Of a DNA stretch of 64,000 nucleotides, positions 1 through 7,571 are shown one piece after another (positions within the stretch are counted from its first letter, which is position 1; every line of letters begins with the position of its first letter). The notes beneath the pieces were generated by a model. The model saw nothing but the letters and a program-made list of their open reading frames with translations, made no database searches and was not told the origin of the DNA. The stretch is from Cavia porcellus (taxonomy: Eukaryota; Chordata; Mammalia; Rodentia; Caviidae). Where the stretch lies: positions 4,402,001 to 4,466,000 of the forward strand of contig NW_026947501.1 of assembly GCF_034190915.1 (NCBI RefSeq). The letters run 5' to 3'. The translations under genes were made by a program, and so were the position numbers.

Positions 1-49
1 GATTTAGCATAGGCAGTGAGCGGCAATGTAAAATGGAGAAAAGCAACAC

Positions 50-265
50 GGGGTGGTCATCATGGGGAGGACAGGAAACATGCAGTGGCAATGTAGGATA
101 GTTTTCTGAAAAACATCATGGGGTGGTGCGCATTGTAAGGGTTTCTAACAGGCCATTCACTAGTAGGAGTGAGAAAAACATAACGGGGTGGTGTGAATCG
201 GAGGCCCTGAATAAGGATAGGCAGTGAGTGGCAATGTAGAATGTCGAAAAGCACCATGGGGTGGT
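50..265 (+). repeat. One monomer period showing three sub-repeats
   Basis: The core ggggtggt occurs at 50-57, 120-127, 185-192 and 258-265, spacings 70, 65 and 73 (sum 208). Each core follows an A-rich stretch (gaaaag or gaaaaa) and catcac- or caccac-like bases. Units one and three also share cagtggcaatgtaggat / gtgagtggcaatgtagga. The 208-bp monomer is therefore best read as an ancient trimer of a unit of about 69 bp. Confidence 0.8.
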
Positions 266-273
266 CAGCATGG
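66..273 (+). repeat. Monomer m1
   Basis: Diagnostics: ggaggacagg, gttttctg, cataacgggg, ggaggccctgaataagg, gtagaatgtcgaaaagc. In this copy catcatgggg marks the 44-mer lineage. Confidence 0.85.
159..164. other. SpeI recognition sequence typical of the monomer
   Basis: actagt lies within cattcactagtagg and occurs once in many monomers. It is lost in diagnostic ones: actaatagg (m3), acaagtagg (m4, m10), accagtag (m14) and cggtagtggg (m12). Confidence 0.85.
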
Positions 274-480
274 GGAGGTCAGGAAACATGCATTGGCAAT
301 GTAGGATAGGTGTCTGAAAAACATCGCGGGGTGGTGTGCATTGTAAGGCTTTCTAACAGGCCATTCACTAGTAGGATGAGAAAAACATCACGTGGTGGTG
401 TGAATCGGTGGGCCTCAATTAGGATAGGCAGTGAGTGGCAACATAAAATGGAGAAAAGCACCACAGTGTGGTCACCATGG
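274..480 (+). repeat. Monomer m2
   Basis: 207 bp owing to a one-base loss in actagtaggatgag. Others: catgcattgg, cacgtggtgg, tcggtgggcctcaatt, caacataaaatgg, agtgtggtcaccatgg. It resembles x8. Confidence 0.85.
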
Positions 481-688
481 GGAGGTCAGGAAACATGCAG
501 TGGCAATGTAGGAAAGGTTTCTGAAAAACATCGCCTGGTGGTGCGCATTGTAAGTGTTTATAGCAGGCCATTCACTAATAGGAGTGAGAAAATCATCACG
601 TGGTGGTGTGAATGGGAGGGCCTCAATTAGGATAGGCAGTGAGTGGCAATGAAGAATGGAGTAAAGCACCATGGGGTGGTCAGCATGG
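481..688 (+). repeat. Monomer m3
   Basis: Diagnostics: gtaggaaaggtttc, cgcctggtgg, gtgtttatagcagg, cactaatagg, gaatgggagggcctc, gaagaatggagtaaagc. It resembles x9. Confidence 0.85.
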
Positions 689-896
689 GGAGGTCAGGAA
701 ACATGCAATGGCAATATAGGATAGGTTTCTGAAAAACATCGCGGGGTGGTCCGCATTGTAATTGTTTCTAACAAGCCATTCACAAGTAGGATTGAAAAAA
801 ACATCAAGAGGTGGTGTGAATCGGAGGGCCTGAATTAGGTTAGGCAGTGAGTGGCAATGTAGGATGGAGAAAATCACTACAGGGTGGTCAGCATGG
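689..896 (+). repeat. Monomer m4
   Basis: Diagnostics: catgcaatggcaatatagg, ggtccgcattgtaattg, taacaagcc, cacaagtaggattg, catcaagaggtgg, gaaaatcactacagg. It is missing from type-b and type-c 15-mers and resembles m10 and x10. Confidence 0.85.
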
Positions 897-1110
897 GGAG
901 GTCAGAAAACATGCCGTGGCAATGTAAGATAGGTTTCTGAAAAAAAAAAAAAAAGCGAGGTGTTGCACATTGTAAGTGTTTCTAACATGCCATTCACTAG
1001 TAGGAGTGAGAAAAACATAACGGGGTGGTGTGAATCGGAGGCCCTGATTAAGGATAGGCAGTGAGTGGCAATGTAGAATGTCGAAAAGCACCATGGGGTG
1101 GTCAGCATGG
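897..1110 (+). repeat. Monomer m5, with long A tract
   Basis: 214 bp. Diagnostics: gtcagaaaacatgccgtgg, gtaagatagg, A tract at 940-954 (15), gcgaggtgttgcacattg, aacatgcc, ccctgattaagg. The A tract ranges from 12 to 19 among copies. Confidence 0.85.
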
Positions 1111-1318
1111 GGAGGTCAGGAAACGTGCAGTGGCAATGTGGGATAGCTTTCTGAAAAACATTACGGGTTGGTGCGCCTTGTAAGAGTTTCTAACAGGCCA
1201 TTCACTAGTAGGAATCAGAAAAACATCATGGCGTGGTATGAATTGGAGGGCCTGAATCAGGATAGGCAATGAGTGGCAATGTAGGATGGAGAAAAGCATC
1301 AAAGGGTGGTCATCATGG
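1111..1318 (+). repeat. Monomer m6
   Basis: Diagnostics: ggaaacgtgcag, gtgggatagctttc, cattacgggttgg, gcgccttgtaagag, aggaatcag, gtatgaattgg, gcatcaaagggtgg. Confidence 0.85.
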
Positions 1319-1526
1319 GGAGGTCAGGACACATGCAGTGGCAATGTAGTATAGGTTTCCTAAAAACATCGCAAGTGGTGAGAATTGTAAGGCTTTCTAA
1401 CAGGCCATTCACTAGTAGGACTGAGAAAAACATCACGGGGTGGTGTGAATCACAGGGACTGAATTATGGTAAGCAGTGAGTGGCAATGCAGGATGGACAA
1501 AAGCAACCATGGGGTGGTCAGCATGG
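1319..1526 (+). repeat. Monomer m7
   Basis: Diagnostics: ggacacatgcag, gtagtatagg, gcaagtggtgagaattg, aggactgag, aatcacagggactg, attatggtaagc, caatgcaggatgg, gcaaccatgg. It is the source of the patch in m11 of type-b 15-mers. Confidence 0.85.
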
Positions 1527-1734
1527 GGAGGTCAGGAAACATGCAGTGGCAATTTAGCATAGGTTTCTGAAAAAAAACTTCGGGTGTTGCGCATTGTTAG
1601 TGTTTCTAAGAGGCCATTAACTAGTAGGAGTGAGAAAAACATCACGGTGTTGTGTGAATCGGAGGGCCTGATTTAGGATAGGCAGTGAGTGGCAATGTAG
1701 GATGGAGAAAAGCACCACGAGGTGGTCAGCATGA
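1527..1734 (+). repeat. Monomer m8 (hybrid of m8a and m8b)
   Basis: The 5' part has aatttagcatagg, as in m8a (4868). After the shared A8-cttcg it has gggtgttgcgcattg, ctaagaggccattaac and caccacgaggtgg, as in m8b (7365). It marks the point where the 16-mer departs from the 28-mer. Confidence 0.85.
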
Positions 1735-1941
1735 GGATGTCAGGAAACATGCAGTGGCAAATAGGATAGTTTTCTGAAAAACATCACGGGGTGGTGCCCA
1801 TTGTAAGGCTTTCTAACAGGCCATTGACTAGTAGGCGTGAGAAAAACATCACGGGGTGGTGTCAATCGGAGGGCCTGAATCAAGTTAGACAGTGAGTGGC
1901 AATGAAGAATGGAGAAAAGCACTATGGGGTGGTCAACATGG
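1735..1941 (+). repeat. Monomer m9
   Basis: 207 bp. Diagnostics: gaggatgtcagg, gtggcaaataggatag, gtgcccattg, ccattgactagtaggcg, gtgtcaatcgg, aatcaagttagac, gcactatggggtgg. Confidence 0.85.
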
Positions 1942-2149
1942 GGAGGTCAGGAAACATGCAATGGCAATGTAGGATAGGTTTCTGAAAAACATCGCGGGGT
2001 GGTGCGCATTGTAAGAGTTTCTAACAAGCCATTCACAAGTAGGACTGAAAAAAACATCACGGGTTGGTGTGAATCGGAGGGCCTGAATTAGGTTAGGCAG
2101 TGAGTGGCAATGTAGGATGGAGAAAATCACCACAGGGGAGTCAGCATGG
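1942..2149 (+). repeat. Monomer m10
   Basis: Diagnostics: catgcaatggcaatg, aagagtttctaacaagcc, cacaagtaggactg, cgggttggtg, aattaggttagg, gaaaatcaccacagggg. Confidence 0.85.
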
Positions 2150-2360
2150 GGATTTCCGAAAACATGCTGTGACAATGAAGGATATGTTTCTGAAAAAAAA
2201 AAAAGCGGGGTGTTGCACATTGTAAGTGTTTCTAACAGGCCATTCACTAGTAGGAGTGAGAAAAACATCACGGGGTGGAGTGAATCGGAGGGCCTGAATT
2301 ACGATAGGCGGTGAGTGGCAATGTAGGATGGAGAAAAGCACCACCGGTTGGCCAGCTTGT
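2150..2360 (+). repeat. Monomer m11, with long A tract
   Basis: 211 bp. Diagnostics: ggatttccgaaaacatg, ctgtgacaatgaagg, A tract at 2193-2204 (12), gcggggtgttgcac, ggtggagtgaatcgg, aattacgatagg, ccagcttgtgg. It is missing from HOR copy 2. Confidence 0.85.
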
Positions 2361-2568
2361 GGAGGTCAGGAAACATGCAGTGGCAATGTAGGATAGTTTT
2401 CTGAAAAACATCACGGGGTGGTGCACATTGTAAAGGTTTCTAACAGGCCATTCGGTAGTGGGATTGAGAAAGACTTCACGGGGTGGTTTGAATCAGATGT
2501 TCTGAATTAGGATATACAGTGCGTGGCAATGTAGGATGGAGAAAAGGACCACGGGGTAGTCAGCATGG
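2361..2568 (+). repeat. Monomer m12
   Basis: Diagnostics: gtgcacattgtaaagg, ccattcggtagtgggattg, gaaagacttc, aatcagatgttctg, ggatatacagtgcgtgg, gaaaaggaccacgg. Confidence 0.85.
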
Positions 2569-2776
2569 GAAGGTCGGGAAACATGCATTGGCAATTTAGG
2601 ATAGGTTTCTGAAAAACATCGCTGGTGGTGCGCATTGTAAAGGCTTTCTAACAGGCCATTCACTAGTGGGAGTGAGAAAAACATCACGGGGTGGTGTGAA
2701 TCGGAGGGCCTGAATTAGGACAGGCAGTGAGTGGCAATGTAGGATGGAGAAAAGCACCACGGGGTGGTCAGTATGG
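2569..2776 (+). repeat. Monomer m13
   Basis: Diagnostics: gggaaggtcggg, catgcattggcaattta, catcgctggtggtgcg, taaaggctttc, actagtggg, aattaggacagg, ggtcagtatgg. Confidence 0.85.
2756..2768. repeat. Short inverted repeat at the sub-repeat core
   Basis: ACCAC-GGG-GTGGT, a perfect 5-bp inverted repeat with a 3-nt spacer. In the other two sub-repeats the form is CATCAC-GGG-GTGGTG, which pairs with one T-G wobble. This element recurs three times per monomer in many monomers, with frequent C-to-T change at the CpG. Confidence 0.65.
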
Positions 2777-2984
2777 GGAGGTCAGGAAACATGCAGTGGG
2801 AATGTAGGATAGTTTTCTGAAAAACATCACGCGGTGGTGCGCATTGTAAGGTTTTCTAAGAGGCCATTCACCAGTAGCAGTGAGAAAATCATAACGGGGT
2901 GGTGTGTATCGGAGCGCCTGAATAAGAATAGGCAGTGAGTGGCAATGTAGGATGTAGAAAAGCACCACGGTGTGGTCAGCATGG
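2777..2984 (+). repeat. Monomer m14
   Basis: Diagnostics: gtgggaatgtagg, cacgcggtgg, ctaagaggccattcacc, agtagcagtgag, gtgtgtatcggagcgcc, taagaatagg, gatgtagaaaagc. Confidence 0.85.
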
Positions 2985-3194
2985 GCAGGTCAGGAAACAT
3001 GGAGTGGCAATATAGGATAGGTTTCTGAAAAAAAAAAAGCGGGTTGGTGCGCATTGTAAGGGTTTCTAACAGGCTATTCACTAGTTGGAGTGAGAAAAAC
3101 ATCACGGGGTGGTGTGAATCGGAGGGCCTGAATTATGATAGGCAGTGAGTGGCAATGTAGGATGGAGAAAAGCATCACTGAGTGGTCAGCATGG
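2985..3194 (+). repeat. Monomer m15
   Basis: Diagnostics: catggagtggcaatatagg, an A tract before gcgggttgg, caggctattcactagttgg, aattatgatagg, gcatcactgagtgg. The gggcagg start marks the 44-mer lineage. Confidence 0.85.
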
Positions 3195-3404
3195 GGAGGT
3201 CAGAAAACATGCAGTGGCAATGTGGGATATTTTTGTGAAAAAAAAAATGCAGGGTGGTGCGCATTGTAAGGTTTTCTAACAGCCCATACACTAGTAGGAG
3301 TCAGAAAAACATCACGGGATTTTGTGAATCGGAGGGCCTGATTTAGCATAGGCAGTGAGCGGCAATGTAAAATGGAGAAAAGCAACACGGGGTGGTCATC
3401 ATGG
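3195..3404 (+). repeat. Monomer m16
   Basis: Diagnostics: gtgggata, an A tract before tgcagggtgg, acagcccatacactag, aggagtcag, cgggattttgtgaatcgg, ctgatttagcatagg, gtgagcgg, gcaacacggggtggtcatc. It resembles x6. Confidence 0.85.
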
Positions 3405-4867
3405 GGAGGACAGGAAACATGCAGTGGCAATGTAGGATAGTTTTCTGAAAAACATCACGGGGTGGTGCGCATTGTAAGGGTTTCTAACAGGCCATTCACT
3501 AGTAGGAGTGAGAAAAACATAACGGGGTGGTGTGAATCGGAGGCCCTGAATAAGGATAGGCAGTGAGTGGCAATGTAGAATGTCGAAAAGCACCATGGGG
3601 TGGTCAGCATGGGGAGGTCAGGAAACATGCATTGGCAATGTAGGATAGGTTTCTGAAAAACATCGCGGGGTGGTGTGCATTGTAAGGCTTTCTAACAGGC
3701 CATTCACTAGTAGGATGAGAAAAACATCACGTGGTGGTGTGAATCGGTGGGCCTCAATTAGGATAGGCAGTGAGTGGCAACATAAAATGGAGAAAAGCAC
3801 CACAGTGTGGTCACCATGGGGAGGTCAGGAAACATGCAGTGGCAATGTAGGAAAGGTTTCTGAAAAACATCGCCTGGTGGTGCGCATTGTAAGTGTTTAT
3901 AGCAGGCCATTCACTAATAGGAGTCAGAAAATCATCACGTGGTGGTGTGAATGGGAGGGCCTCAATTAGGATAGGCAGTGAGTGGCAATGAAGAATGGAG
4001 TAAAGCACCATGGGGTGGTCAGCATGGGGAGGTCAGGAAACATGCAATGGCAATATAGGATAGGTTTCTGAAAAACATCGCGGGGTGGTCCGCATTGTAA
4101 TTGTTTCTAACAAGCCATTCACAAGTAGGATTGAAAAAAACATCAAGAGGTGGTGTGAATCGGAGGGCCTGAATTAGGTTAGGCAGTGAGTGGCAATGTA
4201 GGATGGAGAAAATCACTACAGGGTGGTCAGCATGGGGAGGTCAGAAAACATGCCGTGGCAATGTAAGATAGGTATCTGAAAAAAAAAAAAAAAAAGCGAG
4301 GTGTTGCACATTGTAAGTGTTTCTAACATGCCATTCACTAGTTGGAGTGAGAAAAACATAACGGGGTGGTGTGAATCGGAGGCCCTGATTAAGGATAGGC
4401 AGTGAGTGGCAATGTAGAATGTCGAAAAGCACCATGGGGTGGTCAGCATGGGGAGGTCAGGAAACGTGCAGTGGCAATGTGGGATAGCTTTCTGAAAAAC
4501 ATTACGGGTTGGTGCGCCTTGTAAGAGTTTCTAACAGGCCATTCACTAGTAGGAATCAGAAAAACATCATGGCGTGGTATGAATTGGAGGGCCTGAATCA
4601 GGATAGGCAATGAGTGGCAATGTAGGATGGAGAAAAGCATCAAAGGGTGGTCATCATGGGGAGGTCAGGACACATGCAGTGGCAATGTAGTATAGGTTTC
4701 TGAAAAACATCGCAAGTGGTGAGAATTGTAAGGCTTTCTAACAGGCCATTCACTAGTAGGACTGAGAAAAACATCACGGGGTGGTGTGAATCACAGGGAC
4801 TGAATTATGGTAAGCAGTGAGTGGCAATGCAGGATGGAGAAAAGCAACCATGGGGTGGTCAGCATGG

Positions 4868-5076
4868 GGAGGTCAGGAAACATGCAGTGGCAATTTAGCA
4901 TAGGTTTCTGAAAAAAAACTTCGAGGTGGTGCGCATTGTAAGGGTTTCTAACAGGCCATTAACTAGTAGGAGTGAGAAAAACATCACGGGGTGGTGTGAA
5001 TCAGAGGGCCTGATTTAGGATAGGCAGTGAGTGGCAATGTAGGATGGAGAAAAGCACCACGGGTTCGTGAGCATGG
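4868..5076 (+). repeat. Monomer m8a (28-mer only)
   Basis: aatttagcatagg and A8-cttcg as in m8, then gaggtggtgcgcattg, taacaggccattaac, atcagagggcctg and gggttcgtgagc. The 5' parent of the 16-mer m8. Confidence 0.8.
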
Positions 5077-5284
5077 GGAGGTCAGGAAACATACAATGGC
5101 AATGTAGGATAGATTTCTGAAAAACATCGCGGGGTTGTGCGCATTGTAAGGGTTTGTAGCAGTCCATGCACTAGTAGGAGTGACAAAATCATCACGGGGT
5201 GGTGTGAATCGGAGGGCCTGAATCAGGATAGGCAGTGAGTGGCAATGTAGGATGGAGAAAAACACCACGGGGTGGTCATGATGG
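5077..5284 (+). repeat. Monomer x1
   Basis: Diagnostics: catacaatgg, gatagatttctg, gtttgtagcagtccatgcac, gtgacaaaatcatc, aaaaacaccacgg, ggtcatgatgg. Confidence 0.8.
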
Positions 5285-5492
5285 GGAGGTCAGGAAACAT
5301 GCAGTGGCAATGGAGGATAGGTTTCTTAAAAACATTGCGGGGTGGTGCTCATTGTAAGGGTTTCTAAAAGGCCTTTCACTAGTAGGAGTGAGAGAAACAT
5401 CACCAGGTGGTGTGAATCGCAGGGCCTGAATCATTATAGGCCGTGAGTGGCAATGTAGGATGGAGAAAAGCACCACGGGGTGGTCAGGATTG
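5285..5492 (+). repeat. Monomer x2
   Basis: Diagnostics: caatggaggatagg, ttcttaaaaacattgcgg, gtgctcattg, aaaaggcctttcac, catcaccaggtgg, atcattataggccgtgag, ggattgcgagg. Confidence 0.8.
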
Positions 5493-5700
5493 CGAGGTCA
5501 GGAAACATTCAGTGGCAATGTAGGATAGGTTTCTGAAAAACATCGCGGCGTAGTGCGCATGGTAATGGTTTCTAACAGGCCATTTACTAATAGGAGACAG
5601 AAATACATCATGGTGTGGTGTGAATTGGAGGGTCTGAATCAAGTTAGACAGTGAGTGGCAATGTACGATGGAGAAAAGCACCACGGGTTGGTGAGCATGC
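5493..5700 (+). repeat. Monomer x3
   Basis: Diagnostics: cattcagtgg, gcggcgtagtgcgcatgg, catttactaataggagac, gtgaattggagggtctg, aatcaagttagac, gtacgatgg. Confidence 0.8.
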
Positions 5701-5908
5701 GGAGGTCAGGAAACATGCACTGGCAATGTATGATAGGTTTCTGAAAAACGTCGCTGGGTTTTGCGCAAAGTAAGGGTTTCTAACAGGCCATTCACTAGTA
5801 GGAGTGAGAAAAACATCACGGGTTGGTGTGAATCGGAGGGCCTCAATTAGGATAGGCAGTGAGTGACAATGTAAAAGGGAGAAAAGCACCACGGGGTGGT
5901 CAGCATGG
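5701..5908 (+). repeat. Monomer x4
   Basis: Diagnostics: catgcactgg, gtatgatagg, acgtcgctgggttttgcg, caaagtaagg, cctcaattagg, gtgacaatgtaaaaggg. Confidence 0.8.
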
Positions 5909-6116
5909 GGAGGTCAGGAAACATGCACTGGCAATGTAGGATAGTATTCTGAAAAACATCAGGGGGTGATGCGCATTTTAAGGGTTTCAAAAAGGCCATT
6001 AACTAGTAGGAGTGAGAAAAACATAAGGGAGTGGTGTGAATCGGAGGGCCTCAATAAGGATAGGCAGTGAGTGGCAATGTAGGATGGAGAAATGCACCAT
6101 GGGGTGGTCAGCATGG
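5909..6116 (+). repeat. Monomer x5
   Basis: Diagnostics: gatagtattctg, cagggggtgatgcg, attttaagggtttcaaaa, cataagggagtgg, cctcaataagg, gaaatgcaccatgg. Pieces appear in the type-a hybrid monomer and at the 31-kb chimera. Confidence 0.8.
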
Positions 6117-6324
6117 GGAGGTCAGGAAACATGTAGTGGCAATGTGGGATAGGTTTCTGAAAAAAAAAGCGGGGTGGTGCGCATTGTAAGGTTTTCTAAC
6201 AGGCCATTCACTAGTAGGAGTCAGAAAAACATCACGGGGTTGTGTCAATCGGAAGGCCTGATTTAGGATAGGCAGTGAGTGGCAATGTAAAATGGAGAAA
6301 AGCACCACGGGGTGGTCATCATGG
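6117..6324 (+). repeat. Monomer x6
   Basis: Diagnostics: catgtagtgg, A tract then gcggggtggtg, aggagtcag, gttgtgtcaatcggaagg, gtaaaatgg, ggtcatcatgg. Similar to m16. Confidence 0.8.
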
Positions 6325-6532
6325 GGAGGACAGGAAACATGCAATGGAAATGTAGGATAGTTTCCTGAAAAACATCATGGGGTGGTGCGCATTGTAAGGG
6401 ATTCTAACAGGCCTATCACTAGTAGGATGAAGAAAAACATCACGGGGTGGTGTGAATCAGATGTTCTGAATTAGTATAGGCAGTGAGTGGCAATGTACGA
6501 TGGAGAAAAGCACCACGGGGTGGTCAGCATGT
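6325..6532 (+). repeat. Monomer x7
   Basis: Diagnostics: ggaggacagg, catgcaatggaaatg, gtttcctgaaaaac, gggattctaacaggcc, tatcactagtaggatgaag, aatcagatgttctg, attagtatagg. Similar to m1 at its start and to m12 at its end. Confidence 0.8.
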
Positions 6533-6739
6533 GGAGGTCAGGAAACATGCATTGGCAATGTAGGATAGTTTTCTGAAAAACATCGCGGGGTGGTGTGCAT
6601 TGTAAGGTTTTCTAACAGGCCATTCACTAGTAGGATGAGAAAAACATCACGTCGTGGTGTGAATCGGTGGGCCTGACTTAGGATAGGCAGTGAGTGGCAA
6701 CATAAATTGGTGAAAAGCACCACGGTGTGGTCAGCATGG
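6533..6739 (+). repeat. Monomer x8
   Basis: 207 bp with the same one-base loss as m2 (actagtaggatgag), plus catgcattgg, cacgtcgtgg, cggtgggcctgacttagg, caacataaattggtg. Confidence 0.8.
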
Positions 6740-6947
6740 GGAGGTCAGGATACATGCAGTGGCAATGTAGGAAATGTTTCTGAAAAACATCGCGAGATGG
6801 TGCGCATTGTAAGTGTTTGTATCAGTCCATTCACTACTAGGAGTGAGAAAATCATCACGGGGGGGTTTGAATGGGAGGGCCTGAATTAGGATAGGCAGTG
6901 AGTGGCAATGAAGAATGGAGAAAAGCACTATGTGGTGGTCAACATGG
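6740..6947 (+). repeat. Monomer x9
   Basis: Diagnostics: ggatacatgcag, gtaggaaatgtttc, gcgagatggtgcg, gtttgtatcagtcc, cactactagg, cgggggggtttg, gaagaatgg. Similar to m3. Confidence 0.8.
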
Positions 6948-7155
6948 GGAGGTCAGGAAAAATGCAATGGCAGTGTAGGATAGGTTTCTGAAAAACATCG
7001 CGGGGTGGTGCGCATTGTAAGAGTTTCTAACAAGCCATTCACAAGTAGGACTGAAAAAAATATCACGGGTTGGTGTGAATCGGAGGGCCTGAATTAGGTT
7101 AGGCAGTGAGTGGCAATGTAGGATGGAGAAAATCACCACAGGGGAGTCAGCATGG
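6948..7155 (+). repeat. Monomer x10
   Basis: Diagnostics: ggaaaaatgcaatgg, cagtgtagg, taacaagcc, cacaagtaggactg, aatatcacgggttgg, gaaaatcaccacagggg. Similar to m4 and m10. Confidence 0.8.
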
Positions 7156-7364
7156 GGAGGTCAGAAAACATGCTGTGGCAAAGAAGGATATGTTTCTGAA
7201 AAAAAAAAGCGGGGTGTTGCACATTGTAAGTGTTTTTAACAGGCCATTCACTAGTAGGAGTTAAAAAACATCACAGGGTGGTGTGAGTCAGAGGGCCTGA
7301 ATTATGTTAAGCAGTGAGTGGCAATGTAGGATGGAGAAAAGCAACCACGGGGTGGTCAGCATGG
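7156..7364 (+). repeat. Monomer x11
   Basis: Diagnostics: gtcagaaaacatgctgtgg, caaagaaggatatg, A tract then gcggggtgttgc, gtttttaacagg, gagttaaaaaacatc, gtgagtcagagg, attatgttaagc. Similar to m5 and m11. Confidence 0.8.
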
Positions 7365-7571
7365 GGAGGTCAGGAAACATGCAGTGGCAATGTAGGATAG
7401 GTTTCTGAAAAAAAACTTCGGGTGTTGCGCATTGTAAGTGTTTCTAAGAGGCCATTAACTAGTAGGAGTGAGAAAAACATCACGGTGTGGTGTGAATCGG
7501 AGGGCCTGATTTAGGATAGGCAGTGAGTGGCAATGTAGGATGGAGAAAAGCACCACGAGGTGGTCAGCATG
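7365..7571 (+). repeat. Monomer m8b (28-mer only)
   Basis: aatgtaggatagg and A8-cttcg, then gggtgttgcgcattg, ctaagaggccattaac, cacggtgtggtg and caccacgaggtgg. The 3' parent of the 16-mer m8. Confidence 0.8.

Larger units (their letters stand above)
1..3339 (+). repeat. HOR copy 1: 16-mer
   Basis: Starts at the diagnostic gatttagcataggcagtgag followed by cggcaatg, which I use as the phase marker for all copies. Order m1-m16. Private changes include ataggtgtctg in m2 (near 306) and gggatatttttgtg in m16 (near 3225). Confidence 0.92.

Noticed and set aside
60..257. Recurring open frames of about 60-68 codons on the minus strand, and 60-99 codons on the plus strand, in almost every monomer
   Set aside because: They repeat with the satellite and shift frame with each 208-bp unit. 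They overlap on several frames, show no start-site context, and vary by frameshifting A tracts. Nothing indicates selection for protein.
940..954. A tracts as poly(A) tails of inserted retroelements
   Set aside because: The tract replaces a few bases at a fixed monomer position, without inserted body sequence or target-site duplication, and the repeat continues in phase on both sides.
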